Origin: Scalesia atractyloides
Lineage: Eukaryota > Streptophyta > Magnoliopsida > Asterales > Asteraceae
Length of the DNA stretch: 64,000 bases
Direction of reading: 5' to 3'
Assembly (NCBI GenBank): GCA_947069175.1
Contig: CAMTDV010000018.1
Span: 39,010,869-39,074,868, forward strand
Shown here: positions 1-9,140 of the stretch, piece by piece
Layout of the letters: each line of letters opens with the position of its first letter
How positions within the stretch are numbered: the stretch's first letter is position 1
Translations under genes and position numbers: made by a program
The notes under the pieces: model-generated
The model's input: the letters and a program-made list of their open reading frames with translations, nothing else
Databases searched by the model: none
What the model was told of the DNA's origin: nothing

Positions 1-883
1 GGGGTCAGAAACCGGGCCGTAAAATGCTGCTAGGTCCCTACAGGTACGGGTGTCGGACGAAGAGGGGAAACGGGCGGTGTGAACACAGGTACAGGCATAA
101 GTACCCTCTGACTAGCCGTCTGTCGGAGGCCAAAGGTGGTTATCTCAAGAGGGCTAGATGAAGAGGGTGAATAAGTACTCAGAGTGGAAGGAGTATAAGG
201 GTCAGGCGGTGTCTCTGGTGACAGTAAGCGGGGTGCTACCGGCTCCCACTCCCAATGCCCCGTGGCGGGAGTAGGGCTACTGGTATGGCAACATCCGGGG
301 TACGACGATGCTCCGAGGAGCTAGTCGGGTGGTGAGGTGGGGAACGGTAGGCGCTCGAGGCCTCTCCCTCGCGCCTAGTACGAGGTCTGGGTGGGTAAGG
401 TCCGCTAAATTAACCCGAGAGATCTGGCTCGTTGCTCGAGGTCAAAAGGGGTGTCAGCGGATCCTCCTCAGGATCGGTCTCCATAGGCGAAGTAGTCTGG
501 TGACTCAAACGATGCGACGTGCTATCTGAAAAGGGAAACCACACACAACGCTGATTTGACTGACAAAAATACTGAACTCAACACTCCACAAATATACACA
601 TAAGCACGCATTGCACGCAGTTTTAATTTCTAAGATTTAAAAAAAATTATTTGTGGTTGGTGACGTTAATAGACGGATGTCCGTCCTATCTCAATGACGT
701 CCCCAGAACCCCTAAGTATGAATAGCTAAATTATGGTGTTCCAGACCACAATAATTTATTTTCCCCACTAGGGCTTCCTGGTAATAGCCATACTACTCAG
801 TTTCTAGAGGTTCTCAGCGTGTGGAGACTATCTTAGGATTATAGTCTAGGTTCTTTAGAGATACTTAGTTCGCTATAACCGAA
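1..883 (-). pseudogene. Leader and decayed gag start of Gypsy-type element E
   Basis: This is the stretch just inside the 5' LTR of a minus-strand element that continues beyond the left edge. On the minus strand a short reading frame from about 480 runs METDPEEDPLTPLLTSSNEP and then hits a stop, followed by proline- and serine-rich sequence broken by further stops. It looks like a decayed gag N-terminus, but no Gag domain is recognisable. Bases 540-883 are a non-coding leader; its last part (AT-rich with TATAGTCTAGG) resembles the leaders of the other LTR elements here. Assignment to Gypsy rests on LTR style, not on enzyme domains. Confidence 0.4.
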
Positions 884-896
884 GGCTCTGATACCA
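884..896 (-). other. Primer binding site of element E (tRNA-iMet type)
   Basis: The plus strand reads GGCTCTGATACCA, so the minus strand reads TGGTATCAGAGCC, the usual plant initiator-Met primer site. It lies five bases from the LTR start at 902 and fixes the orientation of element E. Confidence 0.85.
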
Positions 897-1599
897 TCTT
901 ATGTCACACCCCTACTCGTAGCGGAAGACAATTGCAGGGTGCGGCAGACACGTGGTAATCCTCCATATTTTAAAAACGTGATATTATAAACAGAGAGAAC
1001 CTCGATTACAATACACTATCCGTATCATATTACACACCACAAGTTCAAGTACAGTACTACGAGCTATCACAGCTCTTATTCTGCTACAATTCACTACTAA
1101 ATCCATCCACACGCACGTTTCTTACTCTTGCTTCGCCTTACTTGAAATGCATGTTAGTTTTAAAAAAAGGGAAAACTAAACGCTGCGTGAGTTCCACTGG
1201 TTTAATTGATGTGTAACAATATGTGTTAACAAGTTTAATTGCACTGGTCATAATCACAATGACGGTCACAGTCATAGTCGCAGATGGAATTACACGAGTA
1301 TACAAGTGAAACCTTGACTGTTTTTCCTGGGCCGTGTCATTCCTGACACTCCCAGCCACCGGACCGTGTCACAAAGACACTCCCGGCCCATCAACTGCCT
1401 CACGTGCAGTTCAACGCCCTTAGTAGTTATGCCTAACAACACAACCAAATTAGGACGAGTGCAGTAGCCTAGTGCCGACACACTGTCAGTCGTGGCACGG
1501 GGTTGGTTAAACCGATAGTACTATCCATTGTCCACAGGCTTACGTTAATCACTTGTCTTGCAGAGGGGAGGTAGTTCGTGTGTTAGATAATTCACATCA

Positions 1600-1945
1600 T
1601 ATATTGGTGCAATTAACACAGTTTCATAACATGACAATCATCTCAGAAACAGTATCACAATGTAAAAGTGGGAGAGTAAAACTTACTCCCAGATTGGTGT
1701 AATCAACACAGTTTATAACATGCAAGTCCCCAGAAAACAATAAAATCATTTAAAAGTGGAGAAGTGAAAACTCACTCCCAAGTTGGGGCAATGATCACAA
1801 TTCGTAACAAGTTCATGTGTTATGGAAGTGAAATTCCCTTCATAAGTTTGTGTAATCAACACAGTTTGTAACATGCATTCCACCTCAAGTAAAACAATAA
1901 ATAGTTAAAAGCGGGATAGTGAAACTCACAGTGCAAATAGTGGTC
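1600..1945. repeat. Degenerate tandem repeats inside LTR E
   Basis: Three to four diverged units of about 80-150 bp share GTAATCAACACAGTTT, TAACATGCA, AAAACAATAAA and a GTGAAACTCACTCCCA-like end (starts near 1603, 1693, 1789 and 1848). Confidence 0.6.
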
Positions 1946-4632
1946 TCAACACATGAGTGGTCGAATAGCTGGATCAACTTTAATGACACACATGCAAGCA
2001 TGGATTCAAATCAGTAACTAAGTTGGTAATGGTTATAACTTGGATCTGGTCAGGAGTTTTTACTCCAGATTGAGTCTATAGGACACTGGTATGGTGATGG
2101 ACGTCAGGGTAGTATTAGTTTTCAGTTTGGCTTCCGGGCACCGATTCGCGTGCCAGCCAAAGTCAGTAGTTTAACTTGTTTGGATAATGGTACGTGAATA
2201 CCAATAGTACTAACAGGTGGTTATTTAAGAATGATTAACTTTCTATCAAGGGAGTTTGAGTGTTCGGGGGGTCTAAGTTGCCCAAATTTGAGTTTCCATT
2301 TTCACCGTCGGAAATTCTCCCGGATTGTCTTATAGCACACCCATAGTGCCCAATTTGCCCGAGAATCTCTCAGAATATTCAAGTGTTCCAATTATAGTAA
2401 TCGTCGAGTTGGGTTAGTTCCCCGTTCTGGCAGGTTCGTTATACGGTAAAGTGCCGAAATTGCTTTAAAATAATATATTTTTAATTCCATAAATTCCCAT
2501 TTAATTTATATTTTATATAAAAATCTGTAAATTTTTTATAAATCAGTAAAAATCTATATATAATGCGAAAAAATTCTGGGAATTTATTTTGTTAATTTAA
2601 CTATTTAAATAAATTATTTATAAAACTATTTTTAACCACATAATTAAAATTAAATACCATCAGTAGTTAAAAAAGTTCCAAAAAATCACAGAACACCATA
2701 TACATGTCCAGGAACTTCTCATAAAATTTGAGATTTTTCTGATTTCGTTTCAGTGCGTTCCCGGCAACCGAAAACTCGCAAAAACGCGGATTTTTAACCA
2801 AAATCAAAACTCAACCAATGAACTTCGAATTCTCCCATTATATTCCCCATATGGTCCTTAGTGTCTCATTTAAATTTGGTGATTTATTGAATGACTTTGA
2901 TAATTTTTCTGAAATTCTTGCGGTAAAACAATAAAAAATTCACCAACAATCATAGAAACTTTAAAAAATTCTAAAATTTTACGTGGACATTTCTGACCAT
3001 ACCCTACATCACCACACTAAATTTCAGCTCAATCTAAGTTACACGGACCAATTTATAGGCAAAACAATTTTCTGCCTAGCCTCGATTCGGTTCTCGGATG
3101 TTATACCTAGAGATTCTTCCGATTCCAAGCGTTTATCTTGATCTCAGAAGTGTGTGAAGGCTATATTTAGTACCTACATATCAAGTACAACCCAAATATG
3201 CTAGAACTTAGATCAATCAAGCTTTATTTCATTGTTTTTCGGTTAATCGAATAGTTATGCGATTTCTGTCGAATAGGTGTTGATTAGGGTATCAAAACCC
3301 AAAAATTTGTAACCATGGCAGCCATATAACACCATGTATTTCATGTGGTGTTTATATTCAACCCCTAAACTTGTTTAAAACTCCAAAAATCTTGGATAAA
3401 AAGGCGTTTTTCGGCTAGAAATCGCGTTTAATCGAAGAAACGGATTTAGAATCATAATTATCAAGGTTAATACCTTTGACTTAGTGAAGATTAGTGAAGA
3501 ACTCAGCTGAATTAAAGGTCTTGAGAGCAGACTTTTGGAGATTTGGGGTAATTTTTGTGAAAAAAATGAGTTATAAAATGAAAAATAAATAAAAAAAAGT
3601 ATATATACATGGGAGGGGGGTGTTGGCAGGATGGAGGTGGGTCCCAAGGGGGACACCTCGTGCTTCGGTCGGCGTGTTAAAAGATGATGTTTATCTTCCG
3701 TTTTCGGGTCCCGGACGTGTTTCCAATTTGCGAAACGGGCTCCGTTTTGCGCGTTCTTAGTGTCAATAGACTCGGTATTAAAAACTGAGCATAACCGTCT
3801 CGAAATCCAAGCATGGTTACGTTTTAATCATAAAAGTATCGTTTGACATTCCTTTAAGTGTTTTTAAGCTTGATCGGTCGTTCCTTGCATATTCGGTTGC
3901 CTTATGTTATGCCCGAAACGAAGGCGTCTCCCCAACCGGGAGCTGCTTCGTTTTGCGTGCCCGGGCATTGATTATTTTCAAACCTTATGTGACAGTCTAT
4001 GGCACAAAACTAAGTTGTTCCTGGAACTCGGAATCTTAAATAACGCTACCGATAACCTAATAATGAACGTCAAAGGTTCAATGCGTTGTTAAATGTCAAG
4101 TATCCGTTTAACACGTTGTTCAAGGCTAAGGATGCCAACCTCGCGTCGTTGGTCCTTAGTAGTGTCATGTCAACCATGACGTGCTCTCGGATTCCTCCGA
4201 GATATAACATATATTGCTTCGCACAACACACAAGTCATGGAATTTCACAAGGTTTACGCGCAATTATAGTTTTAATCATGCTTTAAGTTTAGGACCAATT
4301 AAGGTGTACCTGGTTTCGTCATGGGTATCACATAAACAGAAGGTGCAATCACTAGGGATTATAACCTTCCTGATGACGATCACGTTGCAAAGTTCAATTG
4401 AACTTTAACTTGACGAAATATGGTCATAACCGAAAGTTAAACAGAAAGTCAATTGTTTGACTTTTAGCTCGAAATAAGCTAAAATAATGAAAAAGACTAA
4501 GGTAGAAAACTTACTTGTGTTCTAGGATGGCAAGAATGCTCAGTAGGAGGCCTCCAAAAGCTGAAAGCAAGCTCCAAGAGAGTGGGAGAAAGAAGATGGA
4601 AATGAGCAAGTTGAAATGGGCAAAGTTCCTGG

Positions 4633-4821
4633 CTATTTATAGTGATTTTGAGCTCACAAGATCAAGCCAAGTGTCACTTGATGTGTCATGATCAGAGAGA
4701 TGTCATAACACATGGAGGCAAAAATCTGGAAAATTCACGACTTGGAGGCCAAGGAATGCAGCTGTTGTTTGACAACTTCGGCCGAACTTGTCCACCAGAT
4801 GACAAGTTCGGACGAACTTGT
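4633..4821 (-). promoter_or_regulatory. LTR E promoter: TATA box and upstream palindromes
   Basis: TATTTATAG at 4633-4641 reads CTATAAATA on the minus (sense) strand, a canonical plant TATA box. About 140-180 bp upstream in sense direction are two palindromic words, AACTTCGGCCGAACTTG (4774-4790) and ACAAGTTCGGACGAACTTGT (4802-4821, perfect). The related LTR B1 keeps the same TATA region but has a different palindrome there. Confidence 0.6.
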
Positions 4822-4944
4822 TCCTATTTTCACTATTAGCTCCGTATTTTGGTCATGTGTTCAATTCGAATCTATACAATATTCAACACACGCTCTATCT
4901 AGCCTATTCGACAAGTGACGAACACAAAGTGTATCAACAATATT

Positions 4945-5090
4945 GTCGGTTGACGTTTAGATGACTAGGAAATAAGGTTGTCACCAAGAGAGACACAGTA
5001 TCCGCTAGTGGACCGTCGAGAATCAGGGCAACCACCCCAATCAGCATCAGAATAAGTAACCAAAGTCATAGTATTGGAACGAACTATAGG
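4945..5090 (-). pseudogene. RNase H fragment of Copia element D1, left of insertion A1
   Basis: The minus strand encodes TYSDADWGGCPDSRRSTSGY, the start of a Copia RNase H with the catalytic Asp in YSDADW. The frame continues LGDNLIS and then a TAG where a Trp codon is expected, followed by SSKRQPT. Beyond this the D1 sequence is interrupted by LTR E. The other part of the same domain lies right of A1, from 13946. The two pieces were contiguous before A1 inserted, as the AATAC duplication shows. The domain is dead: one nonsense codon and two insertions. Confidence 0.85.
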
Positions 5091-5501
5091 AATACTGTCA
5101 CACCCCGACCCGCAGCGGAAAAGGTGATCGGGGCATGATTGGGTTATCATCAAAGCTCATGACATTTATTTTAACGTTTCATATTCATTAATACACTTTA
5201 ATGGAAAATTACAATCAATATTACAACATGTCCTAAATATCAATCTAGGCTTCATTGTTTTCTTCTAAGGCATTTCCTATGTTTTCCTTGCTTCATCCTG
5301 TTCACCTGTATCATGTGTAAAAAGGGTTTTTGGATCAACAAAAAGTTGGCGAGTGAATCCTATGGAAAACATTTGAACAAGTTTATTTAATTGATTATAA
5401 AATAAAGTGCACAACCACACATGAGTAAAAATAGATGTAAACTTATTCATCAATCAATTTAATATTAAACAATACACACATGAACAATAATGGATGTATG
5501 T

Positions 5502-5580
5502 GTGCGCTGAGTGAGGCTCGAACCCGAGACCTCCCGTACGCGTGCACGCAGCTCTACCAACTGAGCTACGTGTCTAACCC
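5502..5580 (-). other. tRNA-like module 1 in the A1 3' LTR
   Basis: On the minus strand this reads as a tRNA-like unit: TAGCTCAGTTGG (A box, 5557-5568), a D-arm GCTC/GAGC, and GGTTCGAGCC (B box, 5515-5524), with about 44 nt between box starts as in real tRNA genes. The segment between the boxes contains GCGTGCACGC. The ends do not form a convincing seven-pair acceptor stem, so it is tRNA-derived or tRNA-mimicking rather than a working tRNA gene. It repeats in the other LTRs at 12392-12470, 39159-39237 and 46075-46153. Confidence 0.75.
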
Positions 5581-5670
5581 GAAATATTTATGTTTTTAAT
5601 TATATTTATATATTAATTAGATTAATCCGAAAATCAACTTATTTCTAAAAAGATTTTTAATCAGTGACTC

Positions 5671-5748
5671 GGTGCGCTCCACAGGTCTCGAACCCGGGAC
5701 CTGTGGTTTAGGTTAACACACAGTCCACCGCTGGACTGTGTGTTTAAC
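5671..5748 (-). other. tRNA-like module 2 in the A1 3' LTR
   Basis: The minus strand has an A-box-like CAGTCCAGCGG (5728-5738) inside a perfect hairpin with arms ACACACAGTCC/GGACTGTGTGT. A second hairpin has arms CCACAGGTC/GACCTGTGG and carries the B box GGTTCGAGACC (5684-5694). Box spacing is about 44 nt. A T-run that could end pol III transcription follows within about 30 nt. Other copies: 12561-12638, 39321-39403, 46237-46319. Confidence 0.7.
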
Positions 5749-5840
5749 TTGTTATATAACCTGATTTTTATTATACTTATATACAATTAAATAATTTCAG
5801 TTCCGCCTTATTTAAAAAGGTTGGATAATTGTCCGGACCG

Positions 5841-5917
5841 GTGCGGTAGTCCGGATTCGAACTCGTGACGTGTGATTAAACATTCACACAGTCCACCACT
5901 TGACTGTGTGTCTAACT
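5841..5917 (-). other. tRNA-like module 3 in the A1 3' LTR
   Basis: The same plan as module 2: hairpin arms CACACAGTC/GACTGTGTG, then the B box GAGTTCGAATCC about 44 nt downstream, then a TTTTT run. Here the A-box-like part is altered to CAGTCAAGTGG. In element A2 the same position keeps CAGTCCAGCGG. Other copies: 12731-12807, 39499-39577, 46415-46493. Confidence 0.65.
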
Positions 5918-6008
5918 TGGTTATTATTCCGGTTATTAATAAACTTAACATGTAACAGCGGTGACTCCGGTTCGGTTAACAAAAAAGGACGTTTTTATTA
6001 AGGCAGCA

Positions 6009-6088
6009 TGCGTGGGACAAGATTCGAACTCGAGACGTTTACGTCTTTATTGTGCACACAGTCCACCGCTGGACTGTGTGTCTAACCC
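6009..6088 (-). other. tRNA-like module 4 in the A1 3' LTR
   Basis: Hairpin arms CACACAGTCC/GGACTGTGTG contain the A-box-like word, followed by the B box GAGTTCGAATC about 47 nt on, and a TTTTTT run about 40 nt further. Other copies: 12899-12978, 39670-39748, 46585-46663. Modules 1 to 4 are spaced about 165-175 bp apart, all in the sense of gag. Confidence 0.65.
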
Positions 6089-6520
6089 GAGTTATAACTT
6101 GATTTATTTATACTTATACACAACTGGAACTTCGTCTTCTTCGTTGAATTTAACCAGAATCGGAAGTCCGACTGGTTCGATGTTTTAATCGTGTTCTTTA
6201 GTGTTTTGAGGTTAATTACAGATGAGATAAGTAAAAAGAATGAAAGATTTAAGCGTAAGGTATACCGACTGGACTCCTCTGTTTCTCCGGCAGAACTCCG
6301 GTGACAGCAATAGATTCCGGCGTCGTGTGTCTTGCGGCAGAGAGTCTTCAGCAAGCTTGAAAAGGATGTGGGTGACTTCGGTATAAGCTCAGGGGGTTCA
6401 GTAAGGCTCAGAAGTGAAGGGCTCGGTTTTCCGGAGATGTGCAGAATTTTTCCGGCGAGTGGAATTACGTCGGGTAAAGGTACGGTTTTGAGCGAAAAAG
6501 CTTGCAGAGGTTTGAGGGGG

Positions 6521-6530
6521 TATTTATAAG
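6521..6530 (-). promoter_or_regulatory. TATA box of the A1 3' LTR
   Basis: TATTTATAAG, i.e. CTTATAAATA on the minus strand. tRNA-like modules 1 to 4 lie downstream in the sense direction and would be inside a pol II transcript started here. Equivalent sites: 13411-13420 (A1 5' LTR), 40184-40193 and 47099-47108 (A2). Confidence 0.6.
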
Positions 6531-6785
6531 GCAGGTCATCGATGAATTTGGTCCGATTTCCGACTTGATTCGTCGGTTAGAAATTCTCCGGCGGTTATAG
6601 CTTGTGTCGCGGGTTCAGGCGTCGGTTATAACCGATGATGAGTTTAAAGTTTACGTTAAGAATAAAAGAAACCGTTCAAACTCGCGAGATCGCCGGGATT
6701 TCCGACGACTGCATTTGGGCGCGCCGATTTCGTATTCGGAAAACATGTTATGAATTAATTGATTCTAATAATTAACAAGAAACAC

Positions 6786-6867
6786 TAGTGGCGCAGTGGT
6801 TGAGTGTGTGTGTGTTAAGTCTGCTGAACCGGTCGACTGACCCGGGTTCGAAACCCGGCAGAATCAT
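6786..6867 (+). other. tRNA-like module 5 in the A1 3' LTR, antisense
   Basis: On the plus strand TGGCGCAGTGG (6789-6799) fits the A-box consensus. CCGGGTTCGAAACCCGG (centred on 6850) forms a perfect five-pair T-arm with a seven-base loop. Box spacing is longer (about 55 nt), as in tRNAs with a variable arm, and T-runs follow at 6867-6880. It lies upstream of the LTR TATA box and points away from gag. Other copies: 13677-13758, 40450-40525, 47365-47440. Confidence 0.7.
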
Positions 6868-7049
6868 TTTATTTTTATTTCATTATTTTTAACAATTTTT
6901 CAAAAACAAATTATATATTCCAATATAATAATTAATTATGTATTGTTTAAAATTAATTTGGGCATTAAATACGCCACGAAATTTTAAACTGATTGTTCGG
7001 TTAATAAACGGAGCGGGTTTGGTAAAATCCGTTTTTGACGGATGTTACA

Positions 7050-7066
7050 GTATCCCCTGCTTTTTA
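7050..7066 (-). other. Polypurine tract of A1
   Basis: The minus strand reads AAAAAGCAGGGGATAC immediately before the 3' LTR. The same tract is present in A2 at 40713-40729. Confidence 0.75.
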
Positions 7067-7149
7067 GAAATTTCGTCCCAAAATTTAAGTAGTGTTATAT
7101 TTAACTAAATATGATGGTGTTTAATTTGACAGTTACATACTTAGAGAGT

Positions 7150-9110
7150 AAGGGTTTAAGTTTTTTGTTTGAGGCGGTAACGTCCCTTATAAGGGTTAAG
7201 TACCCTATTACAGGAATCGCTTTTTGTTGCCTTCGGTGAAAATATTGATAAGCGGAGTTGATTCGCTAAATATGATATCATGTATAAGAGTTTGGATATG
7301 TTTGGAAGGATATGGTTATATCCTAAAGCAAAACTTCTAATACTACAACCTACATGGAACTTCTCATAACCATCTAACAATACCTCTGATCCTTTGACAA
7401 GAATACTTATATATAGGAAGTACCAGCGGCGTATCCACCATATTCTTGTCAAATTTTCATTGGTTTTATTAGTAAGTTATGATTGGTTCTATGATGTAAC
7501 TCTAGAACATAAATAACACAACAACCAATATTTGAATCCACATTCTGATAGCATATATGTTTGAATGGTGACAGTTCCTCTCTCGTTTGTTATGATGGAG
7601 AGGTTAGTTTATGTAGAAATAGAACACAGTCCAATTTCTTTAAATAGCGAGATGATATGAATGTAACACAAATTTCAACCAAGGCAATACTAAATCCTAC
7701 ATGGAACTTCTCATAACCGCCTGATAATGCCTCTGATCCTTTGACAAGAATACTTATATATAGGAAGTACCAGCAGCGTATCCACCATATTCTTGTCAAA
7801 TTTTTGTTGGTTTTATCCGCAAGTTATGATTTGTTACCAAGAAACTACTAAATCCTACATAGAACTTCTCATAACCGTCTGACAATGCCTCGGATCCTTT
7901 GACAAGAATACTTATATATAGGAAGTACCAGCGGCGTATCCACCATATTCTTGTCAAATTTTCATTGGTTTTATCAGTGAATTATGATTAGTCCTATGTG
8001 ACTCTACAACCAACACACAAACACAAGATACTGAAAATGAAAAAATGTTTGTGCGATCAAGGCTCAATCAAACCGAGCCGATCGTATTGCATGTACTGAA
8101 AATGAAAATGTCTGTGCGATCAAGGCTCAATCAAGCGGAGCCGATCGTATTGCATGTACTGAAAATAATAAATTTAATCTAAACAACAATCACACAAACA
8201 ACTTATACATGGAACCTCTCATAACCGCCTGATAATGCCTCCGATCCTTTGACAAGAATACTTATATATAGGAAGTACCAGCGGCGTATCCACCATATTC
8301 TTGTCAAATTTTCATTGACTTTATCCACAAGTTATGATTAGTTCTATGTGACTCTACAACAAACACTACAACCACAAGATACTGATAATGAAAATGTCTG
8401 TGCGATCAAGGCTCAATCAAACGGAGCCGATCGTATTGCATGTACTGAAAATGAAAGTGTCTGTGCGATCAAGGCTCAATCAAACGGAGCCGATCGTATT
8501 GCATGTACTGAAAATAATAAATTTAACCTAAACAATAATCACACAAACAGCCTATACATGGAACCTCTCATAACCGCCTGATAATGCCTCCGATCCTTTG
8601 ACAAGAATACTTATATATAGGAAGTACCAGCGGCGTATCCACCATATTCTCGTCAAATTCTCATTGACTTTATCCGCAAGTTATGATTAGTTCTATGTGA
8701 CTCTACAACAAACACAACAACCACAAGATACTGATAATGAAAATGTCTGTGCGATCAAGGCTCAATCAAACGGAGCCAATCGTATTGCATGTACTGAAAA
8801 TGAAAATGTCTGTGCGATCAAGGCTCAATCAAACGGAGCCGATCGTATGTGGGCACGCCGGGTTCACGCTCATAATGAAATGGGGAACATGCTCAACGCT
8901 CATAATGTAATGGGGAGCGGCGGCCTATGAAATTGCATGTACTGAAAATAATAAACAATAATTACTCAAACAGTTTACACATGGAACCTCTCATAACCGC
9001 CAGATATTGCTTTTGATCCTTTGACAAGAATACTTATATATAGGAAGTACCAGCGGCGTATCCACCATATTCTTGTCAAATTCCCATTGGCTTTATCCTT
9101 AAGTTATGAT
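7150..9110 (-). repeat. Hairpin array after gag in A1
   Basis: A tandem array with a unit of about 350 bp. Each unit has one hairpin H1: arms TTTGACAAGAATA/TATTCTTGTCAAA around a core reading ACTTATATATAGGAAGTACC then AGCGGCGTATCCACC on the plus strand. H1 copies are at 7393-7453, 7740-7800, 7898-7958, 8248-8308, 8597-8657 and 9020-9080. From about 8040 the units also hold one to three H2 hairpins, CGATC-AA-GGCTC/GAGCC-GATCG. On the minus strand this region follows the gag stop, so it would be the 3' untranslated part of the transcript. Short ORFs here only reflect the repeat. Confidence 0.85.
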
Positions 9111-9140
9111 TGGTTCTATGTGATAAAGAAAAACATAAAA

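Larger units (their letters stand above)
902..4939 (-). repeat. 5' LTR of element E, about 4.0 kb
   Basis: It begins TGTCACACCC and ends GTATCAACA, so it has TG...CA ends. The left end abuts a primer site. The right end abuts coding sequence of Copia element D1, so E was inserted into the D1 RNase H region. ATATT (4940-4944) would be the TSD; the partner lies outside the window. Bases 4335-4785 are closely similar to the promoter part of LTR B1 (24340-24790), while most of the rest is unlike B1. A low-complexity AT-rich stretch lies at 2460-3000. Short ORFs inside show no recognisable protein. Confidence 0.75.
5096..7049 (-). repeat. 3' LTR of A1 with a 678-bp deletion
   Basis: Runs from TGTCACACCC to GGATGTTACA, 1954 bp, against 2632 bp for the partner LTR at 11309-13940. 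The missing piece corresponds to about 11709-12386 and joins ATAATGGAT directly to GTATGTGTGCGC near 5494. The lost part holds a duplicated 140-bp segment, AT-rich sequence and a W-box cluster. The tRNA-like modules and the TATA box are retained. Confidence 0.9.

Noticed and set aside
5502..5580. Functional tRNA gene
   Set aside because: A and B boxes and their spacing fit, but no seven-pair acceptor stem or standard anticodon arm is visible, and the unit lies inside a repeated LTR. Kept only as tRNA-like.
5961..6529. Short ORFs in the A1 LTRs (also 12851-13419)
   Set aside because: They overlap tRNA-like module 4 and promoter sequence and are identical only because LTRs are repeats; no coding signature.
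7156..7452. Small ORFs with repeated MTRIWWIR...WYFLYIS peptide (also 7590-7799, 41528-41722, 58185-58412)
   Set aside because: They are readings of the repeated H1 hairpin; frame and ends differ between copies, and no start context or homolog supports a protein.
7393..7453. Known small ribozyme (twister, HDV-like) as identity of H1
   Set aside because: I compared the core with the conserved parts of these classes as I remember them and found no adequate match; left as unclassified structure.
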